Shown here piece by piece: positions 1 through 13,100 of a DNA stretch of 64,000 bases (positions within the stretch are counted from its first letter, which is position 1; every line of letters begins with the position of its first letter). This DNA comes from Neodiprion pinetum (lineage: Eukaryota; Arthropoda; Insecta; Hymenoptera; Diprionidae), in assembly GCF_021155775.2 (NCBI RefSeq), contig NC_060235.2:9719193-9783192 (forward strand), given 5' to 3'. A model generated the notes under the pieces. That model was not told where the DNA came from. It did not search any database and was given only the letters and a program-made list of their open reading frames with translations. Position numbers and translations under genes: made by a program.

Positions 1-696
1 AATGGTGGCGGATTATCCATATGACCCTATAACGCATTGGACACGTGTTAGAGGCACAGAAGTTTTCAATCTTTCTTGAACAAAGACTATTTCAAAGAAT
101 TTTTATTCTCGCCACAACATGGTATATGGGAGAAATTTTCAACTCTTCGCCTATTCATTGCTCTTTTAAGTTTCTTGATAGTGAATATCAATCACTTAGC
201 AGGAGAATAATGATAGGATATTTTGTTGTTCACTAAAAGTCTTAACAAGGCCACAGATTTATTTTTGTATGAAAATTGATTTAAAACGTTAGAAAACTAT
301 CTCGACCCCAACCAAGTTGAAACTAAGGTACAAGTAATCAATGATCCATATTACGTATAGATAAAAATGCAGCGACAATTGAGAGTTTGAGATGAGCTAC
401 TTTTCACGTTTTCACAAATGATAGATCTTTTACTATGCACGTTACCGTGGATTTGTGACCATAAAAAGTGGATTTAGAAGTTCACCAACTTTTTCAGAAT
501 TAATACTCCATTTTTTCTCAACTTCTTTACAATTCAAGAATTGAATATGAATTCTGAAACGTGTTGAGAAATTACAAAGATTTAAATCCCACCAAGTCAT
601 TTTTTTACTTGTGACTAGATCTAAGCAATATATGTATGTGATTTTGTATGAAAATAGTACACCATGTGGCATTCTACCTAAAGAAATTTGGAAAAA

Positions 697-1140
697 CTGG
701 TAATAAGGGGTTGTCCATAAACTGCTTAGCTATATTTTTAAGACTTTTGGACCCCTCTCCCTCATGTAGTCCACGGTGCCCCCCCTCCCCCCTCGCTGCC
801 CCCCAGAAAGGCAAAATATTTGGGGAAAAAATTAAAAATTATTTAAACAAGTAGTCTTTGTTAAAGTTTCATTATTCTAAACCATCCAAAGGAACAACTG
901 GCAAGGCTAGCCATGCATGCAGGAAAAGATTTCTTCTCAGCGTTTTCATGATATTAATATTGAACACAGAAAAATGAATTTGAATGCATCAATTAGAAAA
1001 CCATGTATTGCAGACTAAGATCGCCCCCTCTCCACTCCGTATGCTTTCATCTCACCCCCCCCCCCCCCCCCCCCCCCTCCACAATCCCTTTACTATAGCC
1101 CCTACAATCGAGAATTCAACCCAAGAAAGCTACAAAGCGT
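697..1140. repeat. GTCCATAAA / CCCCTCCC-type repeat fragment with poly-C run
   Basis: Begins GGGGTTGTCCATAAACTGCT, followed by TTTTGGACCCCTCTCC and C-rich blocks, a pattern common to dispersed repeats in many insect genomes. A second C-rich block carries 23 consecutive C (1055-1077). The class is unknown. Confidence 0.4.
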
Positions 1141-1334
1141 TTCATTATATCAAATATCATACCCAACAGTGATCGATCAAATGCATGCCTGTAGTATTTT
1201 TGACAAATAAAAAGGATTCAAAATTCGAATACCACTTTTCGTATGAGGATGAGAGAATTGATACAGAAAATAAGACTGCATGGACATAGCACAGTCCAAA
1301 TCTCTAGTTAGGGAAAAACAAAACCATTGAAAAA

Positions 1335-1915
1335 ATCTTTGGCAAAGTCATTTATACCGGTGATGCGCATCACAAACGAAACGACATTCTTATTACTATG
1401 TAATAATATTGAATCTGAAAAAATTAACAAAATATAATCTGAGATATCACCAAGTTGAGCAAAGATTTGATAACTGGAACATTAAAAATTATTTAACTTA
1501 ACTGTTTTTGAGCCAATTCAAATATTTGTGGGCTCTTTTTGCTCTCTGACCAGATCGCTACAAAATGTTCCGGAAAAAATCGAGAAAATCTTACATTACA
1601 GTGATAGCCATTTGTTCCACCGTACTTACACAAATATATTTTTACCCACTCTGGAGATAATCTTTTGTTAAACATTTATCAGGCGATCTTTGCAGATCTT
1701 TATAGTGAATTAAATAAACCAAAAATATCGAGAATCAGATCAGCAACGCCAAAGTTTGATCATTTTAAATCTTTCATTTATAAAATATATCTGCAAATCG
1801 TTGATATTTTAGCACGTATTATTCGAATTTCCTCAGATTCATTTCTGTTACATAACACAGACGTTATTGCATTCATGTTCAGTATAATTGGTGCAAATAA
1901 AATTGCTGAATGTCT
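1335..1915. mobile_element. About 550-bp fold-back family, copy 1
   Basis: Left arm includes TATTACTATGTAATAATATT and CAAAGATTTGATAACTGGAA. Right arm, inverted, includes CGTTGATATTTTAGCACGTA and GATTCATTTCTGTTACATAA. It lies immediately downstream of the mask coding end. Boundaries are approximate. Confidence 0.6.
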
Positions 1916-1962
1916 TTAAAACAGTTTTTATATATTTCCAATTTTTGATTCAAGTTGTGGTC

Positions 1963-2058
1963 CTATTCGTCCGTAATGTCAGATTCACAAATACCTAGTC
2001 GCTGGTTAAATTTATGGCGATATTTGTTTTTGTTTCTGCACCGCATCAAATTCTTTGC
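1963..2058 (-). CDS. mask: candidate mask terminal exon
   Basis: If exon 26 is spliced at GTATGT and the next usable AG is at 2059-2060, a 95-bp intron is removed and 31 basic residues follow (AKNLMRCRNKNKYRHKFN...), ending in TAG. Alternatives are read-through or removal of a 48-nt in-frame segment, both ending YP at the TGA of 2097-2099. No homology decides between them. Confidence 0.3.
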   Translation of the reverse strand, partial: AKNLMRCRNKNKYRHKFNQRLGICESDITDE

Positions 2059-2096
2059 CTTTGAACAGTTCAATCAGGAGTAGGAAATTTGTTATT

Positions 2097-5000
2097 TCAA
2101 GGGTACTGCAATATTGTTTTAACCAAGTGAACAAAGAAAATAGTAAGACATACTTGGAAAGTGGATTCCATCATTTGATGAAGTTCGACGTCAACGTTGG
2201 ACATACGATTGTATGCAGTATTTGAGCGAAACATTTGATTTCTGTCCATTCCTGGAGTAAGATTAGCCCAAGATCCAACTAATTTTTCATTATTAAGCAT
2301 CCAGTTCATAGAATCTGCATCACCTCCCGGTCCCATCCCCGTTGTATAATTTTTCCAAGCTCTTTCAGTACCAATCGGCCGTGGCACCTTCCGATCTTCG
2401 ATTTTCAGCTGATTCATTTCTTGCTGTACCTGTGCAGGCGAGGACGGAGACATCGCCGGTGAACCTCCGTTTTCAAGGCCCGTTATCAAGTCGATACCTC
2501 CAGGCTGACCGCCCATATTTGCCAAGTGATTGGAAAATCCTATTTGACCCATCATCGGGTCCTGATGAGGAGGATAGCTGTTGTGCTGCGGCGGTGCAAA
2601 GGGCCACCGGGTTTGACCGTTTGTCGATATATTCGCATTCGGGGTTCCCCTTGTCTGGGTCTGATATTTTCCCAAAGGATAATTGCCAAGCATCGCCAAG
2701 TTTGTGGACTGCAGGGCTGACGGAGGTGGTGCAGGTACTGCGGCAAACATGTTTGGATGAATTCCGGCACCAGCATTGAACATTGGTACTTGTGGTTTGT
2801 TGCTGATATGGAGAGAGCTTGAAAAATCCGGTGCTCTAGGGTTTAGCCTCGACATGCTGACGGTGGTGTTTACCGATGCAGACTGCGGCATCGTTTGCGT
2901 GAAGCTCTGTATGTGAGGGTGAAAAGGCATCATTGGGTGACCAGGTTGAGCCTCGTTGTTCGGCACCATTTTCAACAGGTTCGAATTCACGTTGGGATGC
3001 TCGAACCCGGCATTGTTTCCCTTGAATAATCCAACGTCCAGAGTCTGCTGCGAAGCTGATGGCATAACGTGCTGTGGCTGGTGAGGCGCGTTGTTCCTCG
3101 AGTTCATATCACCCTGAAAAACTGGCCTGTTGAATTGCGTCATACCACCTCCCATTTCAATATTTTGCTGAGGCATGACCGGACGCGCTACCGCCAGACT
3201 TCCAGGTGCTTTCGAAGGGAGCTGTGCTTCGTTATAATTCGATGACTGGTATTGAACGATACTCGGCGGTTGGATAGGGTTGTGTACTGCCGAGGGCGAC
3301 ACTCCACTTCCAATGCTAGTCCCCGAGGTGCTGTTGCCCCCGCCGCTTGATTTACTGGACACCGGCGAACAGACAGTCGTGCCTCTGTATCCTGGAGCTT
3401 TGGACGCATCCACCTGGAATAAAAAATGAAAATTGCCATTAACTTTCTTACTTACCTACACGGTGATATCCCGTGTACGGAAGGAAAACGCAACACATGT
3501 TCCAAAAGACGTATCCTAATTTCCGAAATCAAACTAGAATAATTTTTTGTAAGATTTGAAAGTTTGTGAATTTTGATATTTTCATCTATTTATTAATTGA
3601 TGTCGAAATCAGAGGATTGAAAAAAAGGATCTTTCGATCAACAGCCGAATTAACAATGACAGTGAAAGCTGATAATATATGTAGTATGAAAAATCCTCAG
3701 TCAACCTGGAGATTCTGTTTTCTGATTAACTAAATTGACAAAATTCTAGAATTTGAATTGCGGAAAATAAAGTCGATTCTACAAGATGGTGAGCAAGCAT
3801 AACCGAAAGAGGTAAGGCTAAAATTTTCATTGTAATAAGAAACATAAGTATTGAAAATCCTTGCCATACAACAGATACCTCCCCGAATTTTTAAAAGTAC
3901 AAATAATGGATAATTGTTAGCTAATGTCTCTAATAATGATTAAAGGTTCACTGTTTGAGAAATTGTAATATTTCCGAAATCGTATGACATGAGTAATATA
4001 CCCGCAATACGACCCACCAATGTACAAAAGATGTAACAATCTTTTGTTTGATCAGCTTCATTCTTTTACCTTTGATTTCGAGGTAGATTTAGACATTTTT
4101 TTAATAATATCTGCCGAAAAATTTCCCTTTTTATTACAGCTATAGATTGTATTTTATTCTATCAAGTAATAAAGTCAGCTCGATTAAAGAAAAAAGGATC
4201 CTGTTTCAGATATTACAGTGGTCTTTAATTTGCGTATAAACATTATAAACATTGTAAACAATGGACACTGTCAATTTAGATTTTGTAAGATATTCAATAC
4301 TAACCTGAGGAGGAATGCTGTCGATAAACTTATTGTTGGATGAACCGGAAGTGTTGACTGTTACGCCGCCACCAGCAACAGTTGCAAAATTCATTCCTTT
4401 CTGGGATTCGTTGTCCCGGCCTCCCCACATAGATTGTTGAGTAACTTTAGTAAAGGTGTCGTTGAACAATGAGTACTCGAGAGGTGTGTTGGACGATTGC
4501 TGCTGTTGTTCTTGCATGGAAGGTGCGATCGGGGTGGAACTGCGTATCTGCTGCTGCTGCTGTTGCTGTTGGGGTTGTTGTTGCTGCTGTTGCATTGTCG
4601 AAGGTTGCGTCACCGATGGAGGTGAAGGCGTCACTCGTACAGAGCTTGCCGAGGTTGAGACGACAGTGTTCTCTGACCCGCTCGACGTTCCTTGACCCAT
4701 GGAAGGCAGAGTTCCGTTGGGACCAGGTGAAAAAGGAATTTTTCCTGGATAATGAGATGGCATTGTCGGCGGCGCGGAAAGCGTAGGCAGTGGTCGGCAG
4801 TGTTTCGGTGATGTGCTCGGTAAAGTTTGTTGCGGAGATGTCTGAGGAGTCGTCGGCGCCGTTGACGACATCACCGTAATTCCAGTAGCTGCTTGGGATG
4901 GTTTTTGTTTATGTGCAATGGATTGCAACGATGGCATAATTGTAGAAGATGTATGTGCCGAGGCAGTGATTTCCGATAGTTTTGCGGCGAATGTTTGCGT

Positions 5001-8000
5001 TGTACTTGTTGTTACGATCTTTGTTGCTCTCCCTGCAGTCATAATTGCGCTTGTATATGACATTGTTGTCTTTGTATTAGTCGACGAAGCTAATTGAGCC
5101 GCCGCAACGGCTTGTGCTCGTTTTTCAGCTACAAAACAAAATAGTTTTCAAATAATGGATAAAAATAATTTCTCTAGTATCAAATTTTTTTTTCTTTCCA
5201 TTTTGAGGAATTTTTCTTTTCTAATTTGAGAATTTTCAAGTTTTTGATTTTATCAACAACAAATTGAAATTAATAATTCACATAAGTAGGCTGGTGAACT
5301 TAGGAAGAGCCGAAAAGCTATTATTCTATTTTACACTAGAATGCTACGTTAACTAGACTCAGGTTTCGCTGCAATTTGAAACCATTTCTGTGTCAACACA
5401 TCAAGATATTCCCTTAAAGCTTAGCGTACGATTTCGTTAACGTTGAAGATTTATATAATAACGAATTGCCCGGAAATAAAACTGACTTTTAGTATCGAAA
5501 GTACAATGCTGCTATGAATTTTGAAAAAGCTTAATTTTTTCAAAATTTTCATAAGTCATTTCAATTCCACAAATTACATAAATTTTTTCCGTGGAGTTTC
5601 ATTTCAAATTTATAATTAACCCCTACAGGACGGGAAGGCCGATACATCGGCTCGAAAGTAGTGTCATCTTCGTCACCAACCCAATGACATAGATAGCAAA
5701 GTTCTAGGATTTCAAACTAAAAAGTTGAAAAAAATTTCAAAGACCGGTAAGGGTTAAATATTTACGACAAATGCAATACAGTTCATCTGTATTTGGGTAT
5801 ATTGTATCTCTCAAGTAACGTGGTAATAAGTGATCAATTTGTCAAAATTTATGCAGTGAAACTTGAAAGGTAAAAACTGTTTCGGTTTCTGAAAACGGTT
5901 CGACTTTTTCAATTGTTAGCTAAATTCAGTCTCACCATTTCATGATTTTTGTCATTTTTCTGTCACAGAAAACTAGTTGGAAAAAAAAAAAAAAAAAAAC
6001 GCCGAAAAGAATAACTCTTTTAAAAACCTAGCTTTTTCACAATGGTCGAATTGTATTCCTAGAATACATATATCATCTTTTTATGAATTTTAAACTCCAA
6101 GAAGTTGATCAATCCGAATATACGAATTCAAGCATATCAATTGCTTCATACCTGCTGCGACTAGTCTTGGTGCAGTTGCTCGCGGTATGGAAGCAGGAAA
6201 GGCTCCAGCAATTTTCACAGTAGATGATGCTCGAAGGTTCGGTAACAATTGGCCAACAGATGCTACTCCTGGCATGTAGCCAGCTTTGTTTATCTGCGAT
6301 CCTCCAACGTTGCAAACCAGACTAGGAGGTTTATTTGTTGGTCCTATTTTTGTTTTTGTAGCCTATGAAAAAATAAAACTTGTGATCAATTATGCCTGTG
6401 CAGACAATTTTGACGACGATCATCGTATTTATATTCTTATGCAAAACAATCGCAAAATTTTCGAACGCCTCGCCACGCCGTACTCTTACAACTCCAAAAT
6501 TAATAGAAAAGTGAAATTGTTAAAAAATAAATAACTTACCGTGAGAGCAGGAATAGTTTTATCCCAAGACGAGGAAGTGACAACAGCGAGCTTAGTTTTT
6601 GGTAGCATCTGCAGTATGTCAACGTCGGGGTCCTTGATCAATGTAGCTATCAGCGAGTGTGCTTGCTTCGTAGCGTCGGATGATCCCCTGAAACAAAGAT
6701 TTGAAATGATACTAGGTCTTTCAAGGGTTTTATAATGTCAAATGAAATTCGACTCGTGAAGTATCCGTCTTTAGACGCATGTTTAATGCTTTCTGCAGTT
6801 CTCATGGAAAAAGAATGCCAGTCTACGCATTCATTTATTTTGCATCATCAAAAGCTCGTTCCACAATCTTATAAATATCCAAGACTATAGTAAGTCACTC
6901 ACATCCAAGTTCATTTATCGAAAATTTCACAGATAATTTACTTACTTTATCGTTATAATTCTTTCACCCTGGCCTTTACTCTGCTTCTCGACTTCGATGT
7001 GCGCTCCAGTTGCACCGCGAATGGCGTTTATGTTACTGCCCCCTCTACCAATTACCCTACTAATGGCATTCAAAGGGACAGAGACTTTCTTCGAACGGAA
7101 CGGTGAGTTCATAAATCTTCCAGAGTCATCAGATTGCCCCCTGTTAAATAAGAGCAACCATATTTTAGTAATAAACAAAAACAAAACGATCGAAAATATT
7201 TGGCTAATAAAAAATTCTTTTTTCGCTTCAAGTTGAGGTAAAAAAAATAAATGGTCAATTTATAACAATCTTGTGCTTACTTTCGAACAACTTCTTTCCA
7301 GCCTTCATCCCGTTTCCCACCCTGTTTGGGGCTGGTAGAATTATTAGACTTGGTAGAGGTATTAAGACTGTCGTTATCATACTGAATACTGTAAGACTTT
7401 TTCCCCTTGCCCGGCATGTACGTCTCATTACCAGTGGCTTCGAAATCTTCCCTATCGGCTGGATGCCTTGATGACTCAAATACAAGTTGCCCTTTGAGTT
7501 TTCGCTCACTCGAACTAACCGCCGCTGCTGTGGCTGCCCTTGTATTGGACACAGATGGAGAAGTGCTAGGCATTCCACCAATATCATTTGATGATACTCT
7601 TCTGCAAAAAAAAAAAACTTTTCGTTAAACCTAATTACTTTCGTTTTAGAGTACAATTAGTTTTTCACTTTCCACACGTTTCTCTTGAGTTTTTGGTTAG
7701 ATACAATAGGACACATTCAAGCTGGTAAAAAAATAAGAAATAACGTTATGGAGGTAGCTCAATTGTGACCGACCCAACTTTCTCGCATTTGTGATCATTG
7801 TAACACAGAACTTTGAAGGAAAAATATTTCTGGTCCTCATATGTACATAAATTAGAATATTTCGAAATGAATAGGTGGTATTTTTTCAATTCTGTTACAA
7901 ATGATAATTGTAAAAATTGTAAGCATCCACACTTTCACTATTTTTGATATATGATAGATATACTGTAGCATGGATGAGATCATGCAGTGACTCTTTTCAA

Positions 8001-10095
8001 CCTGTTATATCTGCTTCGACTTTGTTTGAATGGAAAACTAAAATATACGGCCAAATTATTTTTCCCTCAAGTACTGAAAGATGAAATGTACAAAATTGAA
8101 GAAACTTTCCAATTAGTACGCCACATCTGGTCTTTCGCATGCGCAAAACCAACATAACTTGCGATTCAAGCGCAACTTCGGGTGTTATTTGTAACCCGTT
8201 GCATATTGGAAAATTGACTCATGTGTCTATCAGTACAATTCTGACTTGCTGCGGGCCATAATTTTTTACGACATCAAGGAACAAGGACCGTATTTGCTTA
8301 ATTTCCACAAGCTGGACCGTTCCAAATATAAATAATCTTAAATTTGATTTCCACGAAAAATTTATAGGATATCTGTGGCTGCTTATTACGTGAATATTTG
8401 TGTTAGTTACATTGACCCATACAAGCCTCTACTAAAGTCTCTCCATTATCTGTTACAGCTATTCACAAACGCAACCACACATCTTTGCAAACATAGGGAA
8501 TAGACGTAGAATAAATTTACGATAAAAATGTATATTTAAGCTGTGAGAACGGATTTGGCTTACTTGTCAAAGTTACTACTCTGCGACTTTGTTGGCGTGA
8601 TTGAATTGTGGGGTATATTTGAACTAGGCGCTAGAAGTGCCTTCGGGGATCTGTGAGGCGACAATTCTTTTTCGTTATTGCTTGGGCTACTACTTTTCTT
8701 CTTTTTCTTATCCTTCTTCTTCTCTCTAGCTTTGACATCGTTACTGCTACAGCTACCTTGACTATTGGCATCAATACCGCTGTCCCCTTCCTCTTTATCA
8801 GGATCTTCGGGACTTCTGTTTACCGGAGAAGGTACATGTTCCATCCTTTCGCAATTATCTCCACCCTCCCTTTCGCTATCCTCACCTCTATCTCCTTCTT
8901 CATCTCCTGATTTTTTACTACCATCTTCTTTGTCTTCGTAAATCGTTTCGTTTTTCTTATTCTCTTCATGAAGTTTTCGTTTCTCCTCTTTTTTCTCAAG
9001 TTTCTTTTTCTTTTTTCGTTCGCGTCTACGTGCCGCAGCTGCTTTCTTCGACTCCTCTCTCGTTTTCTCCATGTCGAGCTCTTCCAAAAGTATAGTTGCA
9101 TTTTTATTCGCCTTCGCAGCCTGTGTCTCCTTGGCAGCTCGGATTATTTTTACGCATTCTTGACATTTCTCTAGCAGCTCTTTATCACTGACGGTTGCTA
9201 TATACCTTGTCATCTCCTGATCACTTGGGAATTGGGTTACATGATTTACCATCCATTTCACCACTTTTATGTGGCCTTTGCGAAATGCTGCCATCAAACA
9301 AGATACCTGAAATCACATTCACAAGTATCAATTTTAATCAAGAAAGCACGACTGGAGTGCTTGGAAGCACTGTAGTATTTTAGGTGTCTTACCTTTCGGT
9401 TATCCTGCGAATCAATGTCTGCACCCGCATGATGAAGTAGATCAACAACATTGAGATGACCTCCATTCGCCGCGAGCCATAAAGGACTGTTACCTTTTTT
9501 ATTTTTAACTTCCACTTGCGTCCCTCTATGGACAGAATGATCATTGTTTAATAATTACTTTAACCACATGCTGAGCTGCCTAGTTCGTAACAAAACATGA
9601 AATAATTCAACTCATAATAAATAGGAATTTCTACTGGGAATTAGTCATAAAGTGTGATTTATTCCGACACTTCAAGTAATATTTGACTTACGCTTAGCCA
9701 AATACGGAACCCTTGGACATGTTTCCCAAAGGCAGTATTGGGCACTGCCTAATTAAATTTGTAATTATATTACGTTCGTGTCCTTCAATTAGGACAAAGT
9801 AAAATACAAATCATATTTGTATCTTTATGTAAGACATACTTTATCATATATAAACTTAATTATAGTTAGCACAACAAATCTAAATTAAATTATATGTTTT
9901 TCTAAAAAATAAAACAAAAAGAAAACCTATATAATTTATAATTTATTTCGACTTAATTACAAGTTATATTTGTAATTTGCAATTTGTATTTGATTAATTG
10001 AAATCGCATCCTTTCCCTCTCAATCGTGCGGTTAGGATAAATATTTAAAACTAAGCAACACTTTTAAAATGTTTCGTCAAACTTTCCTTCACAGC

Positions 10096-10154
<59 letters not shown>

Positions 10155-13100
10155 ATATATATATATATATATATATATTTGTGGAGGTATTAAAATTTAG
10201 AGTTGTTTGATGACAAACAATTGTAATCTGTAAAGTCTGATATTTTCACTTACCGAGAGAGTAGTAATTCTACAAATCGGCAGTGACCCTTGTCAGCTGC
10301 GATGGTGAGTGCAGTATCTCGAGAAGAGGGTACTGGAGTAGCATTTACGTCCGCGCCTTTAGTGAGTAGGACTCGCCCTACTTCTACATATCCGCCACTG
10401 GCAGCCTCCATCAACGGTGTCAATCCCGTCTAAAAATAATTATGCAATGACTCGTAAACCATACAGATATTGTTGTCAAAATTATTTTTCATCCAGATCA
10501 GATCGCATAGTTTATTTTAAGGAAACATCAGATGTACCGTCAGGTCAAAAACAGTTTAACCACGAAAACGTCATAAAATATTAATTTTAAAAATGTCACT
10601 GGTTTTAGTGATAGAGTTAGATTCTTTAGCTAACCATGTACCTATTTTCTGGAAAAGCCAGATCATGTCACCCGAAAATCATTAGTGCCCTTCATATTAC
10701 ATAATCCTTAGATCTTTGTCAAGTGCGCTTTGTATTATGTTGAATACAAATATTGTTATTGTTACTATTACCACTATGTTATTGTTCTTGTTATTATTTA
10801 TCTATTTACTTAAAAGTGCATGTATTTATTTGCAGATAAAGTTTATGTAAACATGAAGAGCTCGACTAGGGCAGATTACAGGCAATAGCAATAGTGTAGT
10901 ATTTGCGAGTATTTGGAAGAAGTGACTAGAAACCGATTAGAATGAACCTGGTGTCATAGTAAATACTTTGTGATTTATCTGATGCTCTAGTATATCTGAA
11001 AAGTGCATGTATTGCATTTGTCAACAGCTGATAAAGATAAGTTTCGGAATGTCTGTTTCATTGATTATTATAGGAAGACAATTGTCAACTAGCTGCGACA
11101 CGTGATATGAGTAATCAGTTCAGTTGCAGGTGCCACAACTTTCTAAAAATTTTCACTTTGCAGAACTTTTTTAAATTCTATTTTTCTTTATGTCATGGGA
11201 ATAGACTTTTATAAATATGTAACTGCAGGGCGAAGTTCAATGTTGCTTGATTGTGAATGGCATTGCCTGTTTCCTGCACTCGGTATGCACTGTGCAATAT
11301 TGGTATAAATGTAGGAGACTGAAATTGGTTTGCAGTGAGCATTAAACAGAAAACGCTGAGTTATCGGTAATGGACTTGTTGTATGGCACATGTTTATTCA
11401 AGCTTGAATGTTACTTGCATATAATGATTGGTGAGTCAATTATAAGAAAGAATAAAACATTCAGGAACGATAATAAGTATTCTTTTATTAGGTATGTTCT
11501 TTTCTTCCTTAAATTGCCAACAGACTCCAATACGGAGTGAACCTTCCACTAGAAAAGTCCGATGATCATGTGAATACGTAACATCTACTAAAATCTCTCA
11601 ACGTGATACTACCATCGCCTGTGATGAAAATTTGGAACACTCAAATAGGTAATTTGTTTCAACAACAGTTTCGTTAAGAAAAACGAAATCATCTCAATAG
11701 GCAGAAAAAGCTCTACAAAGACTCCTTGAATAGTTCCATCCACGATCAAATTGATATCTCGATTCGTTAACCAAACCGAATTGTTGGCTAAAATCTTTTA
11801 TTCGCGTCTTGGCCAATCGTCGAAATATTCTATTGGATCGTTCATCATGAATCATCAACTGAATACGTTGGAGCATAGGGTAAAAGTGATAGCATTATTA
11901 GTAATTATGCTTGTGCGTATTAAAGATTACCTTTGCTCGATGCTCTACATTGGCTTTACGATCAAGCAGAAGACTGACAACCTCGTGTCTTCCTTGGAAG
12001 CAAGCAAGGGTCAATGCAGTGTTACGATTCGTCTCAATCTGAGCGTTGATATCACTACCCATATCCAGTAGTAGCTTTACCGCAGCTAAAAATTGGGAAG
12101 TCAATCAACATTTTTTACGCTCTTCTACACAACGGCAGTACCAGAAATAGCATCGTGTCAAAAAAAAGTGAATTACCCGTATGTCCATTCATGGCAGCAA
12201 GCATTAGGGGGGAAATGCCCAGCTTGGACCCGGTTCGGGAATTAATTTCGGCTCCATGGCTAAGCAAAAGTTTGATAATATTGACGTAGCCTCCTGAAGC
12301 TGCCAGACTAAGCGGCGTGTAGTCCGAGACATTGCGATGCTCTTTGTTGGCAGATCGGTTCAGCAGTAGCTCGACCACCTCGTACCTTCCTCCGCTACAC
12401 GCCAGAGAAAGGGGAGTATCCTTGGTACGTTCCGATTGAGCCTCTATATCTGCGCCATGGTTCAATAGGATCTCCACTACCTTCTCATGCCCGGCAGTCG
12501 CAGCCAATATCAGTGGTGTGAAACCTTTTTTGTCTCTATGTTCTGCAAAAATTGAGACGCTGGTTCAGCAACAATTAATTCCAGAATTTTCCAAAAATAA
12601 CCAATACTTCTGATTGAATACAATCATTCATATGGAATAATGTTTAGAGACAGACTGTCCGATTGCACAAAAAGATTGATAATCGATGAGTTTGAACTTG
12701 ATCGTCACAGAATACGTTGTGGCTACTATGAGTCCTTTCGAGTATTGTTAAGGAGCAACTGAATTCTTGAAGTCTACATCTTGTAGAAATACCAAGGGCC
12801 TTTGTAACATTATATGCGTACAATTCAAACTTTTTATTTACGCACAAGACTCAAATAAGGCATAATTTTTAAATTTGATATACTTTGAAAACAACAAAAA
12901 AAGTTTATTTTCCTGGGTCTATTTATAAGTCACGTTAACAAACCGAGTTGAAGCTGATTGTACTTACCGATATCAGCGCCACGGCTCAAAAGTAATTCAA
13001 CAAGTTCTTCATGTCCACCAGCACAAGCTAATGTCAGGGCAGTGTCATGATTGCTGTCTGTTTCAGAATCTACATCCATACAAGAGAATGGAGCAGGAGG

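Noticed and set aside
1665..1919. 84-codon plus-strand frame
   Set aside because: Lies within a fold-back transposon copy; similar sequence recurs in other copies without an open frame.
2043..2058. Alternative frame in the terminal mask region reading GKEFDAVQKQKQISP
   Set aside because: Would need one extra base from the previous exon or a non-AG acceptor; the phase does not fit.
4456..4695. Cysteine-run plus-strand frame
   Set aside because: Antisense of Gln codons in mask exon 25.
8653..8910. Hydrophobic plus-strand frame opposite mask exon 20
   Set aside because: Antisense of a lysine/glutamate-rich coding segment.
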